Of a stretch of 64,000 nucleotides of DNA, positions 1 through 8,492 are shown piece after piece; positions within the stretch are counted from its first letter, which is position 1; each line of letters opens with the position of its first letter. The stretch is from an uncultured Clostridium sp. (lineage in GTDB: Bacteria > Bacillota > Clostridia > Lachnospirales > Lachnospiraceae). Position numbers and translations under genes: made by a program. The notes beneath the pieces were generated by a model. That model did no database searches, had not been told where the DNA came from, and saw nothing but the letters and a program-made list of their open reading frames with translations. The stretch lies in the NCBI GenBank assembly GCA_902496665.1, contig CABVBU010000011.1, positions 5,054 through 69,053 on the forward strand. The letters are read 5' to 3'.

Positions 1-131
1 ACAACTCCCACAAGGAACTCTTCCGCCGGAACTTCCACTCCGGCATCCGTCCGGATCCTGCCAGTCCACGCTAACGTCGTCACATAAGGGATCATGACCA
101 TCGCAAACAACATCACAAAAAAACGTTTCAT
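1..131 (-). CDS. spoIID: SpoIID/LytB-domain protein, N-terminal fragment (runs off left edge)
   Basis: Only the first 43 codons are present. The peptide opens with MKRFFVMLFAMVMIPYVTTL, a basic N-terminus followed by a membrane segment, and ends in VPAEEFLVGVV. That ending resembles the start of the SpoIID/LytB domain (VPLEEYLVGVVAAEMP-like). In Bacillus, SpoIID is a membrane-anchored lytic transglycosylase that remodels peptidoglycan during engulfment and is made in the mother cell under sigma-E. A sigma-E-like promoter lies about 50 nt upstream, which supports the call. The catalytic part lies outside the window, so a related LytB-type or germination protein cannot be excluded. Confidence 0.6.
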   Translation of the reverse strand, partial: MKRFFVMLFAMVMIPYVTTLAWTGRIRTDAGVEVPAEEFLVGV

Positions 132-184
132 AAAAAATACCCGCCCCATACACATCTGATATCCGGTTGATCCCCGGTATCTCT

Positions 185-212
185 AGTGTATGAGACGGGC
201 CTTATTTTTATG
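185..212 (-). promoter_or_regulatory. sigma-E-like promoter of the spoIID-like gene
   Basis: On the minus strand the -10 reads CATACACT (185-192), matching the sigma-E consensus CATACANT. CATAAAA lies at 206-212 as a -35, with a 13-nt spacer. The start would fall about 47 nt before the ATG. The same CATAAAA plus CATA-type arrangement occurs before spoIIIAA. Inferred from pattern only. Confidence 0.45.
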
Positions 213-216
213 TTAT

Positions 217-252
217 GTAACTATTCAGCACCTTCATAGTTACAAGCAAAAA
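217..252 (-). mobile_element. remnant of the 133-bp MITE (terminal 36 bp), abutting glgP
   Basis: The bases match one end of the dispersed element described at 14369-14501: GTAACTATTCAG, a CCTTCATAGTTAC segment, then CAAGCAAAAAT. The match stops at the glgP stop codon (253-255), so the remnant forms the glgP 3' flank. The other end of the element is missing. Confidence 0.7.
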
Positions 253-2706
253 TTACAGCTCTACATTGATCTTCTTCAGATGCCAGATATCCCTTACATA
301 CTCTTCGATCGTGCGGTCAGAGGAGAACTTTCCTGCAGATGCGGTATTGAGCATCGCAGTTCTCGCCCACCACTTCTCGTCGCGGTATGCCTGGTCGATC
401 TTCTTGTGGGACTCTGCATAGGAGCGGAAGTCCTTTAAGATGAAATAAGTATCTGCGCGGTCGCTGCTCTGGGTGTTGAGCAGGGAGTTGTAGATATCGC
501 GGAACAGTTCCGGATCCTGCGGAGAATAGTAGCCGTTGATGAGCTGCATCAGCACACGGCGGATATCCTGATCATTGTTGAAGATATCCATCGGGTTGTA
601 ACCGCCGTTGTTTTCAAGATTGATGATCTCATCTGCGGACGCACCGAAGATGAACATGTTCTCCTTGCCGACTTCCTCTGCCATTTCCACATTTGCACCG
701 TCCATGGTGCCGATCGTCAAAGCACCGTTCAACATGAACTTCATGTTGCCGGTACCGGATGCCTCCTTGCTGGCTGTGGAGATCTGCTCGCTGACATCAG
801 CAGCGGAGAAGATCAGCTCTGCGTTGGATACACGGTAGTCCTCGATAAATACGACCTTTAACTTGCCGCCGATGGACTTATCGTTGTTGATCACGTCAGC
901 CACATTGTTGATGAGCTTGATAGTCAGCTTCGCACGCTTGTATCCGGCTGCCGCCTTTGCTCCGAAGATGAAGGTTCTCGGAACGATGTCCATATTCGGG
1001 TTATCTTTCAGCTGGTTGTAGAGATACATCACATGAAGGATGTTCATGAGCTGTCTCTTGTACTCATGCAGACGTTTTACCTGGACATCAAAGATGGAAC
1101 GCGGATCGACATCGATTCCGTTGTGCTCCTTGATGTACTTTGCAAGGCGGACCTTGTTCTGGTACTTGATATTCATGAACTCCTGCTGGCACTTCTCATC
1201 GTCAACGAATACGGAGAGCTTCTTGACGTTGGAGAGGTCTGTGATCCACTCGCTGCCGATCTTATCTGTTACCCAGTCTGCAAGAAGCGGGTTGCCGTGA
1301 AGCAGGAAACGTCTCTGGGTGATACCATTCGTCTTGTTGTTGAACTTCTCCGGCATCATCTCATAGAAGTCGCGGAGTTCCTGTTTCTCAAGGATCTCTG
1401 TGTGAAGCTTCGCAACACCGTTTACAGAGAAGCTGCCGACGATCGCAAGGTAAGCCATGCGGACCTGTCCGTCATAGATGATGGCCATTCTGCGGATCTT
1501 CTCGTTGTCACCCGGATATCTCTGCTGGATCTGGGCAACAAAGCGGCGGTTGATCTCCTCAACGATCTGGTAAACACGCGGAAGCAGACGGGAGAACAGC
1601 TCGATCGGCCATTTTTCAAGTGCCTCAGCCATGATGGTGTGGTTTGTGTACGCACATGTCTTTGTTGTGATCTCCCATGCCTCATCCCACTCAAGGTTCT
1701 CCTCATCGAGCAGGATACGCATTAACTCAGCCACAGCAACAGTCGGATGGGTATCGTTTAACTGGAATACTGCCTTCTCGTAGAATTTATGGATGTCGTC
1801 ATGTCTCTCTTTGTACTTCTTGACAGCACGCTGAACACTTGCGGAGATGAAGAAATACTGCTGTTTTAAGCGCAGCTCTTTTCCGGAGTAGTGGTTGTCG
1901 TTCGGGTAAAGGACCTCGACGATAGTCTTTGCCAGGTTCTCCTGCTCAACGGCCTTCTGGTAATCGCCTTTGTCAAACTCGCTTAAGTTAAAGGTGTTCA
2001 CCGGCTGAGCATCCCAGATTCTTAAGGAGTTTACGACGTTGTTGCCGTAACCGACGATCGGGATATCATACGGAACAGCCATAACGGACTGGTAGCCCTT
2101 CTGTACGAAATGGTTTCTCTTTCCGTCCCACTCAGTCTCGACGTAGCCGCCGAATTTGACCTCTGTCGCGTACTCCGCGCGGCGGATCTCAAGCGGATAG
2201 CCATCCTTTAACCACTCGTCCGGAACCTCGATCTGGTAGCCGTCGCGGATCTGCTGCTTGAACATACCGTAACGGTAGCGGATTCCGCAGCCGTATGCCG
2301 GGTATCCTAAAGATGCAAGGGAATCCAGGAAGCATGCAGCGAGACGTCCAAGTCCGCCGTTTCCAAGCGCCGGGTCTCTCTCCTGGTCCTCGATGCTGTT
2401 TAAATCGAAACCGAGTTCCTCGAGCGCCTCAGCGATCTCTTTCTGCTCGCAGAGGCTGATGATATTGTTTCCAAGGAAACGGCCTGTCAGGAACTCCATG
2501 GACATGTAGTAAACGACTTTTACGTCATCCTTATCATACTCTTTGTGAGTTGCGATCCAGCGGTCGATGATCATATCTTTGACTGTAAGCGCGACTGCCT
2601 GGTAAACCATGGCCGGAGTCGCCTCATCGATCGTTTTGCGATAAATGTTCTTCACATTGTACGCAATGGATTTTTTCAGTTCTTCCTTATTCATTGTCTG
2701 ACTCAC
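253..2706 (-). CDS. glgP: glycogen/maltodextrin phosphorylase
   Basis: This cytosolic PLP enzyme releases glucose-1-phosphate from alpha-1,4-glucans. The product is 817 aa, the usual family length. Family signatures are present: the EYKRQLMNILHVMYLYNQ region, the VEDYRVSNAELIFSAADVSEQI-like stretch (here IEDYRVSNAELIF), and GTGNMKFMLNGALTIGTMDG, whose Lys656 should bind PLP. The start is a GTG at 2706, because AAGGAGG lies 7 nt upstream; the in-frame ATG at residue 5 would be too far from it. It lies 75 nt downstream of ileS on the same strand. The stop codon abuts a MITE remnant, and I see no strong terminator. Confidence 0.95.
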   Translation of the reverse strand: MSQTMNKEELKKSIAYNVKNIYRKTIDEATPAMVYQAVALTVKDMIIDRWIATHKEYDKDDVKVVYYMSMEFLTGRFLGNNIISLCEQKEIAEALEELGFDLNSIEDQERDPALGNGGLGRLAACFLDSLASLGYPAYGCGIRYRYGMFKQQIRDGYQIEVPDEWLKDGYPLEIRRAEYATEVKFGGYVETEWDGKRNHFVQKGYQSVMAVPYDIPIVGYGNNVVNSLRIWDAQPVNTFNLSEFDKGDYQKAVEQENLAKTIVEVLYPNDNHYSGKELRLKQQYFFISASVQRAVKKYKERHDDIHKFYEKAVFQLNDTHPTVAVAELMRILLDEENLEWDEAWEITTKTCAYTNHTIMAEALEKWPIELFSRLLPRVYQIVEEINRRFVAQIQQRYPGDNEKIRRMAIIYDGQVRMAYLAIVGSFSVNGVAKLHTEILEKQELRDFYEMMPEKFNNKTNGITQRRFLLHGNPLLADWVTDKIGSEWITDLSNVKKLSVFVDDEKCQQEFMNIKYQNKVRLAKYIKEHNGIDVDPRSIFDVQVKRLHEYKRQLMNILHVMYLYNQLKDNPNMDIVPRTFIFGAKAAAGYKRAKLTIKLINNVADVINNDKSIGGKLKVVFIEDYRVSNAELIFSAADVSEQISTASKEASGTGNMKFMLNGALTIGTMDGANVEMAEEVGKENMFIFGASADEIINLENNGGYNPMDIFNNDQDIRRVLMQLINGYYSPQDPELFRDIYNSLLNTQSSDRADTYFILKDFRSYAESHKKIDQAYRDEKWWARTAMLNTASAGKFSSDRTIEEYVRDIWHLKKINVEL

Positions 2707-2728
2707 CCCTAAGTCCTCCTTATGATAC

Positions 2729-2769
2729 GCATCCCGCAGTGCCGGAATTTCCTGGTCCCCGCGGGATGC
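2729..2769 (-). other. hairpin between ileS and glgP
   Basis: GCATCCCGC (2729-2737) pairs perfectly with GCGGGATGC (2761-2769) across a 23-nt loop that holds a smaller partial stem. No T-run follows on the minus strand, so it is not an ordinary terminator. It may mark a processing site or a weak stop between the two genes. Confidence 0.4.
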
Positions 2770-2781
2770 TTAATTGATGCC

Positions 2782-5700
2782 TTATTTTGTCACTTTCGCA
2801 ACTCCGAGCACAACATCCTCTCCATTGATGTTCCACTCTTTTGTATAGCCAGCCATCTCGCCGAGCATAATGTTGTCAGCCATGACTTCGCTCTTTAACT
2901 CGTCCGCATACTTCTTGATCAGATCCGCGATCTTCGCATTCTTGTCCGCGTAAACGTAGATGTGGTCCATAACCTCGAATCCAGCCTCTTTACGCATGGT
3001 CTGGATCTTGCTGACGATCTCGCGGTAGAAGCCTTCCTCGAGAAGCTCCGGTGTCAGTGTTGTGTCAAGAACAACTGTCACGGTATTGTCTGCTTCGGAT
3101 ACATAACCTTCTGTCTGTGCCATGTCGATCAGAAGGTCATCCTTTGTGAGAACGACTTCATTTCCGTCAAAGTTGAAGGTCAGAGCGCCCTTCTCGTTTA
3201 ACGTATCCATCGCTGCATTTCCGTCTAACTCAGCCAAAGCTTTCTTGATATTTCCGAGCTGTTTTCCGTACTTCGGTCCTACGGTCTTAAGCTGCGGCTT
3301 GAAGGTGTAGGAGGTAAAGCTTCTCACATCGTCTGTGAACTCTACGGACTTCACATTCAGCTCGTCCTCGATGATCTCCTGGTAGAACTCCGGAAGCTTC
3401 TCCGGTGCCTTTACGAACATCTTTGCGATCGGCTGACGGTTCTTGATGTTTGCGGTATTTCTTGCCGCACGTCCCATCACAACGATCTTTAAGACCTCGT
3501 CCATCTTTGCTTCCAGCTCGCTGTCGATATGTGCTTCGTCAACTGCCGGGAAGTCGCAGAGGTGGATGCTCTCCGGAGCCGTCTTATCGATGGATCTTAC
3601 AAGGTTCTGGTAAATCTCCTCTGTCATGAACGGGATCATCGGAGCTGCCGCCTTACTGATCGTCACGAGAGCTGTGTAGAGAGTCATATAAGCATTGATC
3701 TTATCCTGCTCCATGCCCTTTGCCCAGAAACGCTCACGGCTTCTTCTGACATACCAGTTACTCATGTCATCCACGAACTCCTGGAGCGCTCTTGCTGCCT
3801 CCGGGATGCGGTAGTTCGCAAGGTCATCATCCACTGCCTTTACCGTAGAATTCAACTTGGATAACAGCCATTTGTCCATAACCGGAAGCTTGTTGTACTC
3901 CAGTGTGTACTTGGTCGCGTCAAAGTTATCAATATTCGCATAGAGGACGAAGAATGCATAAGTGTTCCAGAGAGTACCCATGAACTTTCTCTGTCCTTCC
4001 ATAACAGCCTTTCCATGGAAGCGGTTCGGCAGCCACGGTGCGCTGTTAATGTAGAAGTACCAGCGGATCGCGTCGGCACCGTATGTCTTCAGTGCATCAA
4101 ACGGATCGACAGCGTTTCCTTTGGACTTACTCATCTTCTGTCCGTTCTCATCCTGTACGTGACCGAGAACGATAACGTTCTGGTACGGCGGCTCATTAAA
4201 GAGCAACGTGGACTCGGCAAGAAGGGAGTAGAACCATCCTCTTGTCTGGTCAACGGCCTCAGAGATAAACTGTGCCGGGAACTGTTTGTGGAAAAGCTCC
4301 TGATTTTCAAACGGATAGTGGTGCTGTGCGAACGGCATTGCGCCGGAGTCGAACCAGCAGTCGATAACCTCCGGTACACGGTGCATTTCTTTTCCGCAGT
4401 CCGGGCAGGTGATCACTACATCGTCGATGAATGGGCGGTGAAGCTCAACCTCTCCCTTGTCTCCGTCCATCTCCTTGCTGTATTTCTTAACAACATCCTG
4501 ATAATTCGGGCTCATCTTCTTTAATTCTTCACGGCTGCCAATGCAGTGCATCTTTCCGCACTCACACTGCCATACCGGAAGAGGTGTGCCCCAGTAACGG
4601 TTTCTGGAGATTCCCCAGTCCTGAACATTCTCCAGCCAGTCGCCGAAACGTCCCTTACCGATGGATTCCGGAATCCAGTTGATCTTATTGTTGTTGCGGA
4701 TCAGGTCATCCTTCACCGCTGTCATCTTGATGAACCAGGACTCCCGTGCGTAATAGATCAACGGTGTGTCACAGCGCCAGCAGAACGGGTAGCTGTGCTC
4801 GAAGGCCGGTGCCTCGAATAACAGGCCTTTTTCCTTTAAGTCTTTTAAGACCATCGGATCCGCTTTCTTCACGAATACGCCTGCGTACGGAGTTTCCTTT
4901 GTCATGTCGCCCTTTGCATCTACAAGCTGTACAAACGGAAGATCATAACGGCGGCCTACCTGGGCATCGTCTTCACCAAAGGCCGGTGCGATGTGTACCA
5001 CGCCGGTACCGTCTGTCAGGGTAACATAATCCGCGCATGTCACGAAGTATGCTTTCTTGTGCTGTTTCTCGCAGATCTCTACGGCGCAGTCAAATAACGG
5101 CTCGTATTCCTTGTACTCAAGGTCCTTACCGGTGTATGTCTCAAGAACCTCGTATGCCGGAGTTCCGTTTTCCTTGTCTGCAAGCTTTCCGAGAACGGTG
5201 TCAAGCAGGGCCTCTGCCATATAGTAGGTGTAGCCGTCTGCAGCCTTTACCTTTGCGTAGGTCTCCTTCGGATTTACGCAGAGAGCCACGTTGCTCGGAA
5301 GTGTCCACGGTGTTGTGGTCCATGCAAGGAAGTATGCGTCCTCGCCTTTCACCTTGAAGCGGGCGATGGCGGATTTTTCCTTTACATCCTTATATCCCTG
5401 TGCGACCTCGTGGCTGGAAAGCGGTGTGCCGCAGCGCGGGCAGTACGGAACGATCTTAAAGCCCTTATATAAAAGTCCCTTATCCCAGATCTGCTTTAAT
5501 GCCCACCACTCGGACTCGATATAGTCATCATGGTAGGTAACATACGGGTTATCCATATCAGCCCAGAAACCAACGGTGCTGGAGAAATCCTCCCACATTC
5601 CTTTGTACTTCCAGACACTCTCTTTACATTTCTCGATGAACGGCTCTACACCGTACTCCTCGATCTGCTCTTTTCCGTCGAGTCCAAGAAGCTTCTCAAC

Positions 5701-5985
5701 CTCAAGCTCTACCGGAAGTCCGTGGGTATCCCAGCCGGCCTTACGCGGAACCATATAGCCCTTCATAGTGCGGTATCTCGGGATCATATCCTTGATAACA
5801 CGGGTAAGTACGTGTCCGATATGCGGTTTGCCGTTTGCGGTAGGCGGTCCGTCATAGAATACGTAAGGGGTTCCTTTTCTGCGGCTGTCGATACTCTTTT
5901 CAAAGATCTTTTCATCTTTCCAGAATTTCTCAACCTGTTTTTCCCTGTCCACAAAGTTCAGGTCTGTTGATACTTTCTCGTACAT
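2782..5985 (-). CDS. ileS: isoleucyl-tRNA synthetase, type 2 (IleRS2)
   Basis: Class I aminoacyl-tRNA synthetase that charges tRNA-Ile. At 1067 aa it is longer than the IleRS1 type. It opens with NFVDREKQVEKFWKDEKIFE and has PPTANGKPHIGHVL (HIGH at about 55-58) and KMSKSKG near residue 615. The C-terminal part carries the anticodon-binding and editing-associated extensions. The N-terminal layout is that of eukaryote-like type 2 enzymes, which as a class are known to resist mupirocin; resistance of this protein is an inference. It is expressed from a promoter at 6537-6565 behind a T-box with an AUC specifier. The ATG at 5985 has AGGAAA just upstream. Confidence 0.96.
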   Translation of the reverse strand: MYEKVSTDLNFVDREKQVEKFWKDEKIFEKSIDSRRKGTPYVFYDGPPTANGKPHIGHVLTRVIKDMIPRYRTMKGYMVPRKAGWDTHGLPVELEVEKLLGLDGKEQIEEYGVEPFIEKCKESVWKYKGMWEDFSSTVGFWADMDNPYVTYHDDYIESEWWALKQIWDKGLLYKGFKIVPYCPRCGTPLSSHEVAQGYKDVKEKSAIARFKVKGEDAYFLAWTTTPWTLPSNVALCVNPKETYAKVKAADGYTYYMAEALLDTVLGKLADKENGTPAYEVLETYTGKDLEYKEYEPLFDCAVEICEKQHKKAYFVTCADYVTLTDGTGVVHIAPAFGEDDAQVGRRYDLPFVQLVDAKGDMTKETPYAGVFVKKADPMVLKDLKEKGLLFEAPAFEHSYPFCWRCDTPLIYYARESWFIKMTAVKDDLIRNNNKINWIPESIGKGRFGDWLENVQDWGISRNRYWGTPLPVWQCECGKMHCIGSREELKKMSPNYQDVVKKYSKEMDGDKGEVELHRPFIDDVVITCPDCGKEMHRVPEVIDCWFDSGAMPFAQHHYPFENQELFHKQFPAQFISEAVDQTRGWFYSLLAESTLLFNEPPYQNVIVLGHVQDENGQKMSKSKGNAVDPFDALKTYGADAIRWYFYINSAPWLPNRFHGKAVMEGQRKFMGTLWNTYAFFVLYANIDNFDATKYTLEYNKLPVMDKWLLSKLNSTVKAVDDDLANYRIPEAARALQEFVDDMSNWYVRRSRERFWAKGMEQDKINAYMTLYTALVTISKAAAPMIPFMTEEIYQNLVRSIDKTAPESIHLCDFPAVDEAHIDSELEAKMDEVLKIVVMGRAARNTANIKNRQPIAKMFVKAPEKLPEFYQEIIEDELNVKSVEFTDDVRSFTSYTFKPQLKTVGPKYGKQLGNIKKALAELDGNAAMDTLNEKGALTFNFDGNEVVLTKDDLLIDMAQTEGYVSEADNTVTVVLDTTLTPELLEEGFYREIVSKIQTMRKEAGFEVMDHIYVYADKNAKIADLIKKYADELKSEVMADNIMLGEMAGYTKEWNINGEDVVLGVAKVTK

Positions 5986-6078
5986 GACACATTTCCTCCA
6001 ATCAATGTTTTGCGCATAACTTTCTCGTTGTTATGCTCTTCGTGTTTTGTGTGTCGTATGCTGAATCAGTAATGAAAA

Positions 6079-6218
6079 AGAATGTGCCTTGGCACATTCT
6101 CGCGCCTCGCGCGGTCGCTTGCGACAATCTACATCTTCGCGCGAGTGCGCATCTTTGGCACGTCAGTGCCTTTTTATGTAACCGGGAATTCCTCAGAATT
6201 TCCGGTTACATAAAAAAG
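6079..6218 (-). other. hairpin cluster between the ileS T-box and the ileS start
   Basis: Three inverted repeats lie here. A 22-bp near-perfect palindrome (6079-6100) is followed on the minus strand by TTTTTC. A short GGCAC/GTGCC stem lies at 6157-6170. A longer stem (about 6172-6218) has arms reading TTATGTAACCGGRAATTC with T-tracts outside both ends. The first and last could act as extra terminators or stabilise the mRNA. They lie downstream of the T-box terminator, so only antiterminated transcripts would carry them. Confidence 0.45.
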
Positions 6219-6530
6219 CCCCGTTCTCAATGAGAACAGGGCGAAAATAACGCTTTTAACCACCTATTGCTGCATACTGACATATGAGTTCCCTTTAACG
6301 GCGGAATCGCCGGGTACACTTACTTTCCGAAAACAGTCCCGCTTCCGGGGTTCAGCTTCCAGCTCGGGAGTGATCTTCCTTTCACGAAAAAGCACCGGGC
6401 TTCCATCGTCCCCGGCTCGCTTTGGCTTTCTGCTTGTGAACCTACTGTCTCCGTCATGGCTTTTTTCTATGGATCGTCTGAATGCAACTATCGAATCCGT
6501 TCATAGTTACATCTTTTTTTACACTCAGAC
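6212..6530 (-). promoter_or_regulatory. T-box riboswitch, isoleucine-specific (AUC), with intrinsic terminator
   Basis: Read on the minus strand, the specifier region GGAAGATCACTCCCGAG places AUC (6372-6374) in the specifier position, matching tRNA-Ile. The T-box core, AATAGGTGGTTAAAAGCG, lies at 6251-6270 and resembles the consensus AGGTGGTACCGCG. It is followed by a terminator whose arms GCCCTGTTCTC and GAGAACGGGGC (6219-6242) precede a run of T (6212-6217). Uncharged tRNA-Ile should pair with the specifier and T-box and prevent termination. The leader lies directly upstream of ileS. Confidence 0.93.
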
Positions 6531-6536
6531 AAAATA

Positions 6537-6565
6537 ATTATAGTAATAAGGTATTTAAAAGTCAA
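6537..6565 (-). promoter_or_regulatory. sigma-A promoter of ileS
   Basis: TTGACT (6560-6565), a 17-nt spacer, and TATAAT (6537-6542) on the minus strand. Transcription would start near 6530 and include the whole T-box leader. Confidence 0.9.
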
Positions 6566-6686
6566 GGGAATCCCTCGGGAGTTGCGAAATCTTTCCATAT
6601 TGATGCCGTCTTCCTGTTTTCTTTCTTAACTTTTTAGGCACATTTTACGTTCTTTTGAAGTGTTCGTTACTTTTTTAACACGTAAT

Positions 6687-6715
6687 TTGCCTTTTCGCAC
6701 AAGAACTGATATAAT
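6687..6715 (+). promoter_or_regulatory. sigma-A promoter of pncB
   Basis: TTGCCT (6687-6692), a 17-nt spacer and TATAAT (6710-6715). It gives a leader of about 140 nt before pncB. Confidence 0.85.
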
Positions 6716-6731
6716 CAACCACAACACGTTT

Positions 6732-6807
6732 GACAGCCGCCCGGTTCTTTTGGGGTGAACCGCACTTAAGCTGTCGTTATCGTCCGGCATTTTTATACGC
6801 TCCGGAC
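6732..6807 (+). promoter_or_regulatory. structured leader RNA of pncB (two hairpins)
   Basis: The first hairpin has an outer stem GACAGC/GCTGTC (6732-6737 with 6770-6775) and an inner stem CGGTTC/GAACCG (6742-6747 with 6757-6762). The second pairs GTCCGG with CCGGAC (6782-6787 with 6802-6807). No T-run follows. I do not recognise a named riboswitch class; a cis-regulatory RNA tied to NAD supply is possible but unproven. Confidence 0.4.
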
Positions 6808-6863
6808 TGCTGCGTTTAATATTCCGCTGACACTTACGGCGAAGAAATTTAAGGAGAAACATT

Positions 6864-8321
6864 ATGAGCGAACGAAACCTGACGCTGCTTACAGATCTCT
6901 ACGAGCTGACCATGATGCAGGGTTACTTTCATGCAAAGGATGCAAATGAGACCGTCATTTTCGACGCATTCTACCGCACAAATCCGGATGGAAACGGATT
7001 TGCCATCGCGGCCGGCTTAGAGCAGGTTGTCGAATACATCGAAAACTTACACTTTGATAAGGAAGATATTGATTATCTCCGCACCACAGGACTTTTCGGT
7101 GAAGATTTTCTGGAATACCTCTCCACCTTCAAATTCACCGGTGATATCTACGCGATCCCGGAAGGAACCGTCGTGTTCCCGAGAGAGCCTCTCGTAAAGG
7201 TCATCGCCCCGATCATGCAGGCCCAGCTTGTTGAGACAGCGATCTTAAACATCATCAACCACCAGAGCCTGATCGCCACAAAGACTTCCCGTATCGTCCA
7301 TGCAGCCCGCGGAGACGGAGTCATGGAGTTCGGTTTAAGACGTGCCCAGGGCCCGGATGCCGGAATCTACGGTGCGAGAGCCGCTATGATCGCCGGATGT
7401 ATCGGTACCTCCAATGTTCTCTGCGGTCAGATGTTCGACGTTCCGGTAAAAGGAACCCATGCCCACAGCTGGATCATGAGCTTCCCGGATGAGCTCACCG
7501 CCTTCCGCACCTACGCGAGACTCTATCCGACCGCATGTATCCTGTTAGTTGATACATACGATACGTTAAATTCCGGTATCCCACACGCGATTCAGGTATT
7601 CAAGGAGATGCGCGCGGAGGGAATCCCGCTTACCTTCTACGGAATCCGTATGGACAGCGGAGACCTCGCTTATCTCTCCAAAGAGGCGAAAAAAATGCTT
7701 GACGCGGAAGGCTTCACGGACGCTGTGATCTCCGCATCCAACGATCTCGATGAGAACCTGATCACAAGCTTAAAGAATCAGGGTGCAACCATCAACTCCT
7801 GGGGTGTCGGCACAAACCTGATCACCTCCAAGGACTGCCCGTCCTTCGGCGGTGTTTATAAGCTGGCGGCGATCATGGATAAGAATACTGGAAAATTCAT
7901 CCCGAAGATCAAGCTCTCCGAGAACGAGGAGAAGATCACAAACCCGGGCAACAAGACCACCTACCGTATCTACGGAAAGGACAGCCACAAGGTCATCGCG
8001 GATATCATCTGCCTCGTCGGCGAAACATTCAATGAGGACGAGCCGCTGCTGCTCTTCGACCCGGTTGCGACATGGAAAAAGACCCTCCTCGCTCCTGGAA
8101 CCTACACGATGCGTGAACTCCCGGTACAGGTATTTAAGGACGGCGAGTGCGTCTATCACTCCCCGAAGGTCATGGAGATGCAGAAATACTGTAAGGAAGA
8201 GCTTAATACTCTGTGGGATGAGACAAAGCGTCTCGTAAACCCGCATGAAGTCCATGTGGATCTCTCCAAGCCGCTGTGGGATATGAAGCATGAGCTGTTA
8301 GACAAGTATCATTTTGAGTAA
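6864..8321 (+). CDS. pncB: nicotinate phosphoribosyltransferase
   Basis: The enzyme joins nicotinate and PRPP (ATP-assisted) to give nicotinate mononucleotide in NAD salvage. The 485-aa product opens NLTLLTDLYELTMMQGYF, typical of the family. It carries EFGLRRAQGPDAG and the GTHAHSWIMSF motif, whose histidine region is the phosphorylation site in this family. AAGGAG lies 8 nt before the ATG. It is a single gene with its own promoter and a terminator at 8365-8402. The long C-terminal part matches the firmicute form of the enzyme. Confidence 0.95.
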   Translation: MSERNLTLLTDLYELTMMQGYFHAKDANETVIFDAFYRTNPDGNGFAIAAGLEQVVEYIENLHFDKEDIDYLRTTGLFGEDFLEYLSTFKFTGDIYAIPEGTVVFPREPLVKVIAPIMQAQLVETAILNIINHQSLIATKTSRIVHAARGDGVMEFGLRRAQGPDAGIYGARAAMIAGCIGTSNVLCGQMFDVPVKGTHAHSWIMSFPDELTAFRTYARLYPTACILLVDTYDTLNSGIPHAIQVFKEMRAEGIPLTFYGIRMDSGDLAYLSKEAKKMLDAEGFTDAVISASNDLDENLITSLKNQGATINSWGVGTNLITSKDCPSFGGVYKLAAIMDKNTGKFIPKIKLSENEEKITNPGNKTTYRIYGKDSHKVIADIICLVGETFNEDEPLLLFDPVATWKKTLLAPGTYTMRELPVQVFKDGECVYHSPKVMEMQKYCKEELNTLWDETKRLVNPHEVHVDLSKPLWDMKHELLDKYHFE

Positions 8322-8364
8322 AGCAGGAATGTGCGTGGCCCATTCTCTGGAGCCTGAAAGTAAT

Positions 8365-8402
8365 AATGCCCGGGTACAGTCGTATTCCGGGCATTCGTTT
8401 TC
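8365..8402 (+). terminator. intrinsic terminator after pncB
   Basis: AATGCCCGG (8365-8373) pairs with CCGGGCATT (8387-8395), followed by CGTTTT. Confidence 0.85.
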
Positions 8403-8492
8403 CACGGTCAGCGCGCCGGTTCCGGCAGCTGCCACATAGCATTGGAAGTTTTCCACCTATACTTCTTATAACTTTATCAGGAGGTAATTATC

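Noticed and set aside
1033..1725. Long plus-strand open frame (230 codons) inside glgP
   Set aside because: It is antisense to a strongly conserved phosphorylase and shows no protein motif or ribosome site.
7770..8291. 173-codon minus-strand frame inside pncB
   Set aside because: Antisense shadow of a well-conserved enzyme.
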